Part shown: positions 18,707 through 28,641 of the stretch, piece after piece | Layout: the number at the start of each line of letters is the position of its first letter | Position numbering within the stretch: the first letter of the stretch is position 1 | Assembly: GCA_022592445.1 (NCBI GenBank) | Contig: JABYQR010000455.1 | Span: 1 to 32,233, forward strand | Length of the DNA: 32,233 nucleotides | Direction of reading: 5' to 3' | Source of the DNA: Cytidiella melzeri | Lineage: Eukaryota > Basidiomycota > Agaricomycetes > Polyporales > Irpicaceae | The notes under the pieces: model-generated | The model's input: only the letters and a program-made list of their open reading frames with translations | Databases searched by the model: none | Told to the model about the DNA's origin: nothing | Position numbers and translations under genes: made by a program

Positions 18707-19423
18707 TTAACCCAATCTCCGGTGTATGTCCACAAAACTAATTCTACCCAAGCTTTTTAAGTCTTTTTTCAACATTCTCCATTCCCTATTCGACATCTTG
18801 TCCGTATGGTTCTCCTTGAACCACTGTTCTATCATATAGACCCAACCAATCAGCAGCTGAACATTTTCTCTACAAGTGTTAAGCCGTGCATCCGAAGATT
18901 GGCCACCACTTGCAAAAGAGGCGTTCAGCTTGTTGAGCACAGGCTCAAGCCTTTGACAGGCTGCTGTGATCATGGGTTCGAATTCCTGTTGACGAAGCAT
19001 AAGCTTCGTCTTACGGAAGTGGAGATTGGAGGGAAGAGGAGTGGGAGTGGGAATGTGAGTACGCCTGTTTCGATCCTCAATTTGCTGAAGAAGAGTAAGC
19101 TTTTCAGCTTCCTCTTTCTCCTGCTTCTCAATCCTATCGAGAAGACTTCTCTGAGACATGAGACTAGAGAGTTGTCTCATTTGAGCTTGGTTCTCTTCAT
19201 GCTCAATGGTCGTTCGAGCTTGCTCTTCGAGGTCAATCCTCTTGATGAGAGGTTTGTTGTCAGGGTACTTGACACGGCAAGGCTTGCCGGTGTCCTTGAA
19301 CTTGTTGAGAGTCTCCTTAGAGACTGCGAAGCGTTCTTGAAGTCCAGTGACTTCATTGCGGATGGGGATAGAGTAGGGGGCCTTGAGGCCGGTCTTAGCA
19401 GCGACGTAGCGGGAGAGTGGCAT
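18707..19423 (-). CDS. F3 pre-gag ORF, unknown function
   Basis: This is an intact 238-residue frame with an ATG start, between the LTR leader and gag. The N-terminus has a short hydrophilic region with DTGKPCRVKYPDNKPLI. A Glu/Gln-rich coiled coil (about residues 70-125) follows, then a compact C-terminal domain ending SNREWRMLKKDLKSLGRISF. That domain resembles the C-terminus of the ORF at the same place in F1 (31880-32233): NREW/DREW, K, (L/I)G(K/R)(V/I)SF. I do not recognise a known family. An ORF before gag is unusual for Ty3/gypsy elements. Conservation in two families suggests a real protein. Confidence 0.7.
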   Translation of the reverse strand: MPLSRYVAAKTGLKAPYSIPIRNEVTGLQERFAVSKETLNKFKDTGKPCRVKYPDNKPLIKRIDLEEQARTTIEHEENQAQMRQLSSLMSQRSLLDRIEKQEKEEAEKLTLLQQIEDRNRRTHIPTPTPLPSNLHFRKTKLMLRQQEFEPMITAACQRLEPVLNKLNASFASGGQSSDARLNTCRENVQLLIGWVYMIEQWFKENHTDKMSNREWRMLKKDLKSLGRISFVDIHRRLG

Positions 19424-20002
19424 AGTGACTGTGTGACAAAGTGTGATGAGCTTGTCAGCTCAGTGGTGTGCAAAACAAATCTCCATAAAGGAGAGGTCCT
19501 GTGTGTGCGTGGGGTAGTGCCGGCGTTGGCCTGGACTCTCTCTCCAGGTCCGGTGGTGTATAGGATCTCCGTCACGGTTCCACCCGTGCGGCAAATGGTT
19601 GGCAGATCAGTATTACACTGACCCTAAGTCCGGCCAGAACAAGTTACCCGTCTATGTGCCTAGGCACTCATGGGTTTCTAGTTCTGTTGTCTAGCTCTTA
19701 TAACGAGCTGTCTGACACCAGACTCCACTATTGCCTGTGTGGAGGCACACTTTCATCATGTTGGCATAATGCCAACCCCTGCTCTGATCAGCTCTAGGAG
19801 CGTCGGGCGAGAGGGTGATTCAAGTTGTGCACATCAAGGCAAAGCCTAGACATGACTACCACTTAGAGCCTATGGTCCGGCTACCTCTATTTCTAGAGGA
19901 TTTGTAGAGGGGCCCATGCACAGGCACAAGACCTAGAAGAAAGGGGAAAGAAACCTCCAGCACGTCCAAAGACGTGAGGGAGTAGGGGCAGTCTTATCCA
20001 AA
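19424..20002 (-). other. F3 leader with primer-site region and hairpin
   Basis: About 580 nt lie between the LTR and the pre-gag ATG. Directly inside the LTR the minus strand reads TTTGGATAAGACTGCCCC; a tRNA-type primer site would start at the TGG, but I cannot match it to a tRNA. A perfect 6-bp stem with a 4-nt loop (CACGTC..GACGTG, 19961-19976) lies about 27 nt inside. Upstream open frames are not evident. Confidence 0.45.
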
Positions 20003-20683
20003 TGTAACAGTTAAGGCTACTACTCACCAGGTAAGTTGATAAACTGAGGGGAGTTGATGGAGATAGAGAGTAAGAGATGTGGTGAGCGAAGTACTGTGAT
20101 GTACTGAGTAGTCCTAGTTCAACGGAGTGGATAAGACTGAGGGGATATGCCCTCAGGAGTGCCTCTATATATACATGAAGGGGAGGACCCCAGGTACTAC
20201 CCTAAGACCCCTAATACCTACATGAGTAAGCAAAGTAATCTACCTTACTAAGCATGCCCTATGCCCTAGTGGTGCCACTTCAATAATCAACCAATAGCAA
20301 TTGTCCCCATGACCTGACCCCATGACCCAGTTCCAAGGCTAGACTTGTTCTAGCTTGTTTCAAGACAAGGCTAGACTTTTCCAGAAGGTTCTAAGAACTA
20401 TGACATCATCTGATGGAATGTTCTATACTATGACATCATAGTTCCAGCATGTTCCACAAGGTTCCAGAGAGTTCTATCATGTGATACACAGATAAGGAAA
20501 GGAACACATCAGCGCATCAGAGACAGGAGGCGCATCAGCGCATCAATTGATAGGCACTGAGAATAAGCGCCGGAATAGGCGCCTGATAAGCGCCAGATAA
20601 GCGCTTGACAAGCGCTTAAATATTCCCAATAATACCGTTGCCTGGTAAGGCAGGTCTTGTAGAAACATTGAAAATCTGTGACA
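20003..20683 (-). repeat. 5' LTR of F3
   Basis: This 681-bp LTR starts TGTAACAG and ends CTGTGACA on the plus strand; its sense is minus. It is an inverted copy of the solo LTR at 9029-9754, with a minisatellite about 50 bp shorter (20564-20620). The promoter TATATATA is near 20166-20175. Flanks (CCAAA left, TGTTT right) do not match, as expected for an LTR with internal sequence on its left. Confidence 0.9.
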
Positions 20684-20708
20684 TGTTTGTCACAAACTCA
20701 CCCAGGCA

Positions 20709-23126
20709 TCAAGCAAAGTCCGGCGCACAGAAGTTGTCAACTATTGTCTTCACTGATGTGTTGGGAAACGTGGGCTTACGAGAGATTTTGTACTTGTTAT
20801 TGTTTCCTCGGGCCGCGCTGACTCCCAGTGACAGGTAAGCATCGATGTCCTCACCTCCATCGTCCTCATCATCTTCACCATTCTCCTCCTCTCCCCCCTG
20901 AGCCGAAGGCAGCTGCGAGATACAGTCCTGTTTCATCCAACGAAGATAGTTGTCGAATCGACGCACAGCATCCTGTCGATCCAGCCACACGGTCATCTGT
21001 TGGATGTACTGCTTCCGATTGCTTGCGCGATAACCAACCTTGGCAAAGTCGCTGTGGAGACGTTCAGGCCCTTGCGAGTTGTAGCCATCTGCAGTTCCTA
21101 GAAGACGGATGGACTCAATATAGTGAGTCATGGAGTGGAGTTTTGGAATGCCGTTGAGGTCTTTCCGTAGCCCTAGTCGAACAAATACCTGCTTATGGAC
21201 GTGAAATCTGGTCCATGCTTCATCTAAACGCAAAAGGGACTCCTCAGTATGTGTTTCGAACTGAGCGTAGAAGATGAAGTCTACTATCGCTCGTACAGCT
21301 TTGACAACATCCGCTTCGGCACTTCCTGCGATCACTCCAAGAAACACGTTTTCCATCTGCTTATACTCATTACCCGTCCACTGGGAAACCAACGAGATCC
21401 CTCTCTTGAAATGGCGAAGATCGGGATGGGATGGCATCGCACGGAACCAACGGTCGACCTCATCTTCTTTTCCATTCGCGCAGGCTGTGGCCCATTTTAC
21501 GGTATGATCCTTGAACATACCTTTGTGCAGCTGATGCAGGAGATCCGGTGTCATGCAGGAAAAGATGTCGCAGTACGGGAGGTTCTTCCAGAACGGGTCA
21601 ATCGCGTTTAGGCCAGTGCCCTCAAAACCCGCAGGTTTGTATCCACCAGACTGAAGCGTTTCGTGGATCATCGACAATGTCTTGACTGGATCTCGAAGAC
21701 ACGGCGATTCAATTGGATGGCCTCGTCTGTCAGGTCTCACAAGACATCTCGGGCAATGGTTTTGCCGGCAGCATGCAACGAGACATTGTTCTGGGTGGTC
21801 CGCAATGTACGCCGCTATCACTGGATACACTTCGTGGACACAGCCATTGGCGCAGACCATCTCCACCCCCTCTTTTCCTGCCTTGATAAGGGGTGCTAGA
21901 AGAGAGCGCATGCAGTCATGGAAGAGCTGATAGACAGATGACGAGCGTTTGGCCTTCGAGAAACACTCCATCTTTGATACTGGGAGGTAACCTATCAAGA
22001 CTGTGGCGTGAGACGAGGGAGATCTTCGCACAGCTTTTGAGATGTTCCCAATGCTAAGGTAAACAGGCCATGCAGATTTATCGCCGCTGAAATTTGATAG
22101 CTGCGTCTTATCGGACGCGAGGATTACTGGGACCAATGTTGCCCCTTCTGGAAGCAGTTTCTACCACAGCCACCGTGAGTTTTCACTTCGTCATTTGTCC
22201 ACCTATCCTGCGCCTCACCTGAACTTTCTACCACCATGCCCCACTCCACATCTCGCTCAATATTGGCATCTTCAGCCACTCATCCTCATAACGACGTTCA
22301 GGTGCATATTGTAGGTGCTCTCTGAACATTGGGTTGGATAAGAGCTCACGAATGCACTCTATAGGGTCCCGCTTCCATAGCTCGAATACCTCCACACGTT
22401 CTCTCCCTTCCTCATCACGCTCATCGCCTACAGCTTTGAAGATCTCGCACTGCCATCCAGGACCGCGAGGAAGACAATCGATTTTGTCGAGAAAGCTTTG
22501 CTTGTCTTTAAACGAGAGTGGCATCTGGGTTTGCGTCTATGACTCCTTATGAGACAATTCTGCAGCAAGGATATAAAACTACTCACCATCCCAAGCTTTA
22601 GGTACTTGTCAATCTCGGCCTGACTCAGACCGCTACTCATCAGCCACTGCGCCAACCCCCACTCCTCTTCACTTGCAAACGGCGCCCACAGCCTGTTCTC
22701 GTTCAAGCCTTCCTCTTCTTGCATCTGGTGTATCCTTTTGAAGAGGTTCACGCCTTGACCGAACGATGCACCCGCATCTCTTGTGTCAAGATCATCTATG
22801 TATGGGTTTGTGGGAATGCCTTCGGCCTCGTATCTCTCATTTGCCACCTCCTCGTCTTGCTCCTGCTCGAAGTAAGGCCCAAGGCTCTGCGCTGCTGTGC
22901 CACAATCTTCAGATGAATCAACTCTGTTGTCTTCACGGCGACGGGCCGTAGGTGGCAAATGGTTGTTGTTGTCGGTTGAGACTAACACTGACCTTTTTTT
23001 TTGTAGCCTTGCTTGCCACGCGCTTCGACAGGAAACACTGAGCTGAATGTGTGCCTTGATCCCCTGCACAGTAGGTTTTATACAGCCGCAATGAAAGCAT
23101 CGGTGTTGGCCAACTGAAGACATCAA
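20709..23126 (-). pseudogene. Plavaka-type (CACTA-related) transposase, disrupted
   Basis: Three exons on the minus strand: 23126-22587, 22524-22219, 22160-20709, with introns of 62 and 58 nt and all phases consistent. The N-terminus has a C-x2-C..H..C finger (CFHCGCIKPTVQGIKAHIQ then SC), then an acidic linker. The catalytic part has ILASDKTQLSNFSGDK, AWPVYLSIGNI, CPRCLVRP, MTPDLLHQLHKG and QGPERLHSDFAKVGYR, conserved blocks of Plavaka transposases (Asp, Asp and Glu candidates in the first, fourth and last). A TAG at 22228-22230 replaces a Trp in a WWW-type motif. A TGA at 20709-20711 ends the frame 25 bp before the F3 LTR, which removes the C-terminus. Cut-and-paste transposition is the family's role; this copy is dead. 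Confidence 0.85.
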
Positions 23127-23323
23127 GGAGCAGAGAGTGGGGGATAAAAGGTGAGTTTTTGAAGCTGCAACAGTTAAGCCGCGAAAGTGCCACCCTCACG
23201 CTCTCACCTGTAGTCATGGTTTTAGGTGATCCGTGCAATTTTTCTGTAAATCGGGTGCGTGTGCGTCTCTATTTTCTCGACCGCCACGTCAGTCATCTCC
23301 TCACTATCCTTTGTCTCTGAGCC
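23127..23323. promoter_or_regulatory. Shared head-to-head intergenic promoter
   Basis: Only 197 bp separate the ATG of the transposase (minus, 23126) and the ATG of the coiled-coil/DUF6532-like gene (plus, 23324). Both promoters must lie here or overlap. A GGGGGATAAAAGG motif is present near 23141-23153, and a pyrimidine-rich tract precedes the plus-strand ATG. Confidence 0.55.
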
Positions 23324-24891
23324 ATGACCGGCAAGCGCAAAGCTCCTGCAATACAGGCTGGCTCAGACTTAGACTCTGGCCAGTCACACTCTTTGAAGCG
23401 CAGCTCGGAGGCCCTGAAACAACCATCACAACCTGCACGCCCCGCACTCAGACGAGAGCGCAGAAAAACCAAGAAGCAGCTCGATATAGGTGAGTTGTTC
23501 CACAGACTGGACAGTGTATGCTGACTGGCAGCGCTCACAGATCATGCTGAGCTTCTCGAGCTGTGCAAGAAGCTTGAAAATAAGAACAAAGCGTTGCGGC
23601 GAGCTCAAAAGGAAGGTAAGTACAGCTGTTACTTGCAATGTACCATCTTCACCTCACCAATCAAACACAAGGTCCCTCACAGCAACAAGCAACAAGATTG
23701 TCATCTACACGTGCGGGAATTAAGGCTAACCAACAGCAGGAGGACGTTGCCAGCAACAGCAATGACAAGCAGAACACCAACGAGCCCGGCGACAACGATG
23801 CCAGCTGGCCTCCCAAAGAGGAAGATAACAACATTGTTAGCTACGAGTCCCAGGTACGTACACAAAAAAATCCTGCTGCTAATGTCAAGTTTGTGGCTCC
23901 TAACCTGGAGTCAAGTTCCACTCTAGGGGAGTTGTTGACGTGGCCCAACCAGTCAAGCAATTGAAACTTTGCGCCAACAACCCAAAATCAGTGCGGACTC
24001 GGACGTTCGTCGCGCCATCGTGTCCGCCTGCCACACCTTACAAAGAGCCTGCTCTGGAGAGAAGCAGTCAGCATGAGGTAAGTCCAGCCACAGCACCGTG
24101 ACTATTGCAATTGACTTCAGTTGCAGTCTCTCGCTCGTCGTCATTCAAAGTTGCTGCCTAGAGGCCACTCGCGATCACAGTCTCGTGGTTGCTCACCGTT
24201 TCCGTCTCGCCGTTGCTCGCCGTTGCTCTTGGGACCCCGTTAATCGTCTCTCTCTCAGCCTCATTTGTCGCCGCTCTCTTGTTCGCGTTCGGCGTCCCTC
24301 TCTGGTCCTCGTTTTTCGTTGCTGTCGCATCCTCATTCACCACCAACTTCTCGTCCTCAGTCTTCATCCTTCTCTTGCTCTTGTATGCCACCGCTGTTTT
24401 GTCCTCGTTCATTGCCACTCCATCGTACTTGCTCGCCCTCACTCTCACATCGTCACTCGTCGCCATCACTCTCACGTTGTCACTCATTGCCATCCTCTCA
24501 TCACTCAATGACGCTCTCTCGCCGTTGTCACCAATATGCACCTCCCAGCATGGGACATGACATGGAGTCACAAACTTTGACAGGAGGCCGTCATCATGCA
24601 AGGCATTCTCCAGAGGCAGCCACTAGAAAGCAACTACGTACTGGGTCCGACGCAGCACCACTTGCCCTGAGCACTGTTGAGTACAAAGGAGGTACCGCGC
24701 CAACCAGTGGTAAGCCAAAAGAAAGCAACTATACCGGTATCACGGCGACAATAATCTCGCGATCAATCATTCGTTACCAGCTGAAGATTTTAGCTGAATC
24801 TGCCTTCCCAGACCACAACACGCAGCACGCTTGGGCGAGGACTGTATTCAAGACCAGCTGTGAGGAGGTTGAACGTACCTACTCCTGGTGA
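23324..24891 (+). pseudogene. Coiled-coil, Ser/Arg-like, DUF6532-like gene, truncated by an LTR
   Basis: Five exons with consistent phases: 23324-23489, 23541-23615, 23672-23853, 23916-24077, 24121-24891. Introns are 51, 56, 62 and 43 nt. The N-terminus is basic (MTGKRKAP) with a short coiled coil (HAELLELCKKLENKNKALRR), then acidic and Pro-rich sequence. A long Ser/Arg/His/Pro-rich tract follows, in which Arg codons appear to have decayed. It ends with IISRSIIRYQLKILAESAFP, HAWARTVF, the opening of a domain like DUF6532 of Agaricomycete proteins (from memory). A TAA at 24241-24243 interrupts the frame. The final TGA is formed by the first bases of the F1 LTR at 24889, so the rest of the domain is lost. 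Function unknown. Confidence 0.7.
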
Positions 24892-25646
24892 CACGGAGAC
24901 AAGGCTCGACGTGACAGACAGGGACACGAAGTGGATATCGACGAGGAGGTGGTGGCAGGCGTGTAGCACAGTGCTCTCACCAGCTATCAGACTTTATACA
25001 AGTTATCTAGCCCAGTAAAGACCAAGTTAGTATTGATACTACTCGCTATGTAGTACAAGAGGGGTGTTGCTTACCTAGCCCAGTAAAGACCAAGAGGTCG
25101 AGATGGGGGCTAGGAGCGTACATGCAGCTGCTTATATAGACTTCAGGGACCTGCGCACAGACCATGTTAAGGGCAGGCTTTGCAAGAAGCCATGTGAACG
25201 AAGAACAAAAGAACTACCTAAAGGAGAACAATAGCTATTGTCTAGACCTTGCCAAGAACTCTACTCGTGAGAGAATCTATCTAAAAGGAGACCAACTATT
25301 GTATTCCATTCCCACACCTGTGAGAACATCCTTCCATAAAGAGAACAATAGGGAAAGAACAATAAGGAGCCCATGTGGACAGTATCTATGACGTCAAACC
25401 CTAGCTATGGGCTGAGCCATGTGCTTGTAGCCATGTGGTCTTACTTGAGCTAAGTCACATGCCAGTGTGACGTAGTAGCAAGTAATGTGACCGTGTGGAG
25501 CGTCTAAGCCACGTGATACGGGCGCTTAATAGACGTGCAAAGGAGTTTATGCAGAGAGAATTGAAACTGGGTTGTAGCCGGAGTTTCACAGATAAAAACA
25601 AGAGGTAAATTGTGAAAATTAAGGGCTAGTCAGGCCATCCATGACA
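24889..25646 (-). repeat. 3' LTR of F1 element (copy B)
   Basis: 758 bp, TGACACGG..CATGACA on the plus strand; sense minus. The promoter TATATA is at about 25132-25138. A perfect palindrome ACAATAGCTATTGT is at 25228-25241. The outer flank is CCTGG (24884-24888). A PPT and F1 pol lie to the right, so this is the 3' LTR. Confidence 0.92.
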
Positions 25647-25659
25647 TTACCCCCCTCCT
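25647..25659 (-). promoter_or_regulatory. Polypurine tract of F1
   Basis: The minus strand reads AGGAGGGGGGTAA directly before the LTR start TGTCATGG, the standard primer site for plus-strand DNA synthesis. Confidence 0.75.
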
Positions 25660-25811
25660 AAAATCAAGCGTCCTCGCGAAGCATCACTGTGCTGTGGTGA
25701 TAGAGGTCTTCTACCCGTCTACAGGGATTCAGCAGAATTGCCCCGATTGTCTAGTCAGAAGGATGCTAGGAAGTTTCTTCCCTTCTGGTGTCGTTGACTC
25801 GACGTTACCCG

Positions 25812-26897
25812 TCAGTGTGATGTTCTTGAGATATCCAGACTGATGTGTTTGCCTTCATCCCAGCTAAGATCGTATGTAGATGGATATATCGTGCGAAGGA
25901 AAGCGGGGTCGGTCTGGGTATTGAATTCCCGAAAGTGCGAGCGGAGATCCGCAAAGAGTGAAGCTTTGATGACCCGGGGCGCTCCGGGGTTTGCTTTGTA
26001 GAAGTTGTCAATCGCTTCTTGACTATTCTCGAGGTTTTCCACTGGTTCCCAGCTATTGTGTCCGTCTGAATACCCTTCCCATTTGACTAGGAATTGTAGC
26101 TTCTTCCATTGTCTGTGTAGCCTGCTGTCTAGCACTTTCTCGACAACGTACTGCTCTTCTCCTTCTATGATGATAGGATCAGGAGGTGGAGGTACGTCTT
26201 TGCCGTTGTCGTACCAGGGACTTAGACGGTTGATGTGGAAGACGGGGTGAATTCGGAGATAGCTGGGTAGATCGAGTTTGTAATCGAGATCGCCAATGTG
26301 TTCGATGACCTTGTACGGGCCGAGTTGTCGAGGACTGAGTTTAGGGGTAGCCTGGTGGATCTGGACGTTCTTAGCGTTTAGCCACACCATGTCCCCTACT
26401 TGGAAAACGCGTGGAGAACGCTTCTCAGACTCGTAGAGTTGCTTCATCTTTTCTTTGCTTAGACGAAGAGCTGCTTTGGTCTCCTTTCGTACTCGAGCCA
26501 TATTATCAAGGTGCTCATCGAGTGAAGGGATATTGCTTCGCTTGCCAACTGGTATAGTGAAGTCGGGTCGATATCCGTAGATGACTTTAAACGGTGTTTG
26601 GGAGTTACCCGCATGTACTCGCGAGTTGAGTGCAAACTCAGCCGCCGGTAGATGATCGACCCAGTCGTCTTGTCGTTGTTGACAGAATAGACGCAGATAC
26701 TGTTCAATATCCTGGTTTTTGCGTTCGACTTTGCCATTTCCTTGCGGATGATAGGCAGTTGTAAAACCAGTCTCTATGCCTAGGCGGTGATAGAGTGCAC
26801 GCATGAAGCGCGCTGCAAACTGGGGTCCTCGGTCAGAGAACACCTTCTTGGGAATGCCGTGAAGTCGGAATACTTCTTTGTAGTGTAGATCGGCAAT
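25812..26897 (-). pseudogene. F1 integrase, second half, with chromodomain
   Basis: The frame resumes after the solo LTR with ADLHYKEVFRLHGIPKKVFSD: the second catalytic Asp is in FSDRGPQF (about 26840) and the Glu in GNGKVERKNQDIEQYL (about 26715). A PFKVIYGYRPDF segment and the GPYKVIEHIGDLDYKLDLP domain follow, then VFHINRLSPW. A chromodomain comes last (YVVEKVLDSRL, FLVKWEGYSDGHNSWEP) at about 26000-26160. The frame stays open across this whole piece. Apart from the insertion this is the best preserved part of F1 pol. Confidence 0.88.
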
Positions 26898-26902
26898 CCC
26901 CT
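26898..26902. repeat. 5-bp target-site duplication, left copy
   Basis: CCCCT directly before solo LTR C (TGTCATGG..). The second copy is at 27661-27665. Confidence 0.92.
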
Positions 26903-27660
26903 TGTCATGGATGGCCTGACTAGCCCTTAATTTTCGCAATTTACCTCTTGTTTTTATCTGTAAAACTCCGGGCTACAACCTAGTTTCAATTCTCTCTGCA
27001 TAAACTCCTTTGCACGTCTATTAAGCGCCCGTATCACGTGACTTAGACGCTCCACACGGTCACATTACTTGCTACTACGTCACACTGGCATGTGACTTAG
27101 CTTAAGTAAGACCACATGGCTACAACCACATGGCTCAGCCCATAGCTAGGGTTTGATGTCATAAATGACGTCCACATGGACTCCTTTTGTTCTTTCCTTA
27201 TTGTTCTCTTTATGGAAGGATGTTCTCACAGGTGTGGGAATAGAATACAATAGTTGGTCTCCTTTTAGATAGATTCTCTCACGGGTAGAGTTCTTGGCAA
27301 GGTCTAGACAATAGCTATTGTTCTCCTTTAGGTAGTTCTTTTGTTCTTCGTTCCCATGGCTTCTTGCAAAGCCTGCCCTCAACATGGTCTGTGCGCAGGT
27401 CCCTGAAGTCTATATAAGCAGCTACATGTACGCTCCTAGCCCCCATCTCGACCTCTTGGTCTTTACTGGGCTAGGTAAGCAAACCCCTCCTGTACTACAT
27501 AGCTAGTAGTACCCAATACTAACTTGGTCTTTACTGGGCTAGATAACTTGAACAAAGTCTGATAGCTGGTGAGAGCATTGTGCTTCACGCCTGCCACCAC
27601 CTCCTCGTCGATATCCACTTCGTGTCCCTTTTTGTCACGTCGAGCCCCGTCTCCGTGTCA
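26903..27660 (+). mobile_element. Solo LTR of family F1 (copy C) inside F1 integrase
   Basis: 758 bp from TGTCATGG to CGTGTCA, flanked by CCCCT on both sides. It is inverted relative to LTRs A and B, with sense TATATAAG at 27411-27418. It splits the integrase core between its first and second catalytic Asp. Removing it with one CCCCT restores a continuous frame, so insertion was precise and followed by LTR-LTR recombination. It contains the palindrome ACAATAGCTATTGT at 27308-27321. Confidence 0.94.
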
Positions 27661-27665
27661 CCCCT
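27661..27665. repeat. 5-bp target-site duplication, right copy
   Basis: CCCCT directly after solo LTR C. It pairs with 26898-26902. Confidence 0.92.
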
Positions 27666-28641
27666 CAGCGTTAACCCTAGTGGTAGTAGGGATGATGTGT
27701 GTTTGATCGGAGTAATGGTCGACGTAGACCGCGATCGAATCGAATCCCTTAGAGGGTGGCAGCTGAGTGATGAGATCTACTCCGACATGTTCCCAAGGTC
27801 CGGCCGGAGTTTCCTGAGGTTGTAGTACTGCTTTAGGGTGTGGAGCTGACTTGTAGCGTTGACAGCAATCACAACCTAGTACGTAAGTGTCGACGAAGGC
27901 ATTCATCTTTGGCCACCAATAGTGTCGTGAGACTAGCTCTATGGTGCCGTGTTTGCCCGGATGACCAGCCGCGGGTGTGTCATGGCAAGATTTGACAATT
28001 TTGTGACGGAGCTCTTTGTTGTTAGGGATGTAGAGTTTTCCCTTGTAGTAGATGAGTCCGTCACTTTCTTCCCATTCGAGTAAACCGCCGACAAGTTTGC
28101 GAGGACCCTTCTTTCGAAGTGTAGCTAGAGCTTGCGCGACTTCTGCTTCTTGCTCCGTGCATTCTCGGATCTTTGATTCAAGTGGAGAAGCAGTGGCAAG
28201 GGCACTGGTAGCGAGGATCCGGAAGTGTTCCGGTTTTAGTACCACCTGATCCTTGTTGTCTTCTTTGTCCGTGACAGCGTGGGAGTGAAGACGAGAAAGG
28301 GGATCAGCATGTATCATGGTACTGCCAGGCTTGTGTACCAACACGAAGTTGAAGTCAGCCAAGAGTAGTGACCAACGTGCTTGACGTCGAGTGAGGTGCT
28401 GCGCAGTTTTCCAGTACTGCAGGTTCGCGTGATCTGTCCAGATCTCAAACGGTTCCTTGAGCCCCTCAAGGTAGTGGCGCCAATCTTTGAGAGCCTTGGT
28501 GATGGCTAACATCTCCCGATCAAAGATTTCGTAGTTACGCTCTGCTTCAGTATGGATGCGGACCGGTAGGCGATAGGGTGGTAGAATCCATCTTCCTTTG
28601 ATTTCTGGGAGATGATTCCACCGGTCGCATAGCCCAAGCAT
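27666..28641 (-). pseudogene. F1 RNase H and first half of integrase
   Basis: RNase H shows YEIFDREMLAITKALKDWRH, then WTDHANLQYW and IHADPLSRL. Its first Asp is in LEVDA at about 28640-28642, followed at once by a one-base loss; a further frame change occurs near 28560. The integrase HHCC finger follows (HDTPAAGHPG .. CDCCQRYK). The core then opens with VGVDLITQLPPSKGF and the first catalytic Asp in VYVDHYSDQTHIIP, up to TTTRVNAEG at the solo LTR. Confidence 0.85.

Larger units (their letters stand above)
17391..20683 (-). mobile_element. 5' half of a Ty3/gypsy-type element (family F3)
   Basis: Minus-strand order: 5' LTR (20683-20003), leader, pre-gag ORF (19423-18707), gag (from 18473). 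Homology to a gypsy element stops at about 17391 in AT-rich sequence, before the zinc knuckle. All of pol and the 3' LTR are missing. The LTR end at 20683 abuts the Plavaka transposase frame, so the element inserted there; flanking duplication cannot be tested with one end. Confidence 0.8.

Noticed and set aside
18806..19621. Plus-strand open frame antisense to the F3 pre-gag ORF
   Set aside because: Shadow frame; the minus-strand ORF has the homolog in F1 and the right position before gag.
9029..20683. Inverted F3 LTRs as ends of a large transposon
   Set aside because: The left copy has a complete GGAAA duplication by itself and the right one leads into F3 pre-gag and gag.
24158..24601. Minus-strand frame opposite the Ser/Arg-like tract
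   Set aside because: Low-complexity antisense reading of a repetitive coding region.
12345..25646. Direct LTR pair A and B as ends of one 13-kb element
   Set aside because: Both have PPT and internal sequence on the same (right) side and the outer flanks do not match, so both are 3' LTRs of separate copies.
24889..27660. Inverted LTR pair (24889-25646 and 26903-27660) as terminal repeats of one ~2.8-kb element
   Set aside because: The right copy has its own perfect CCCCT duplication and interrupts integrase, so it is an independent solo LTR.
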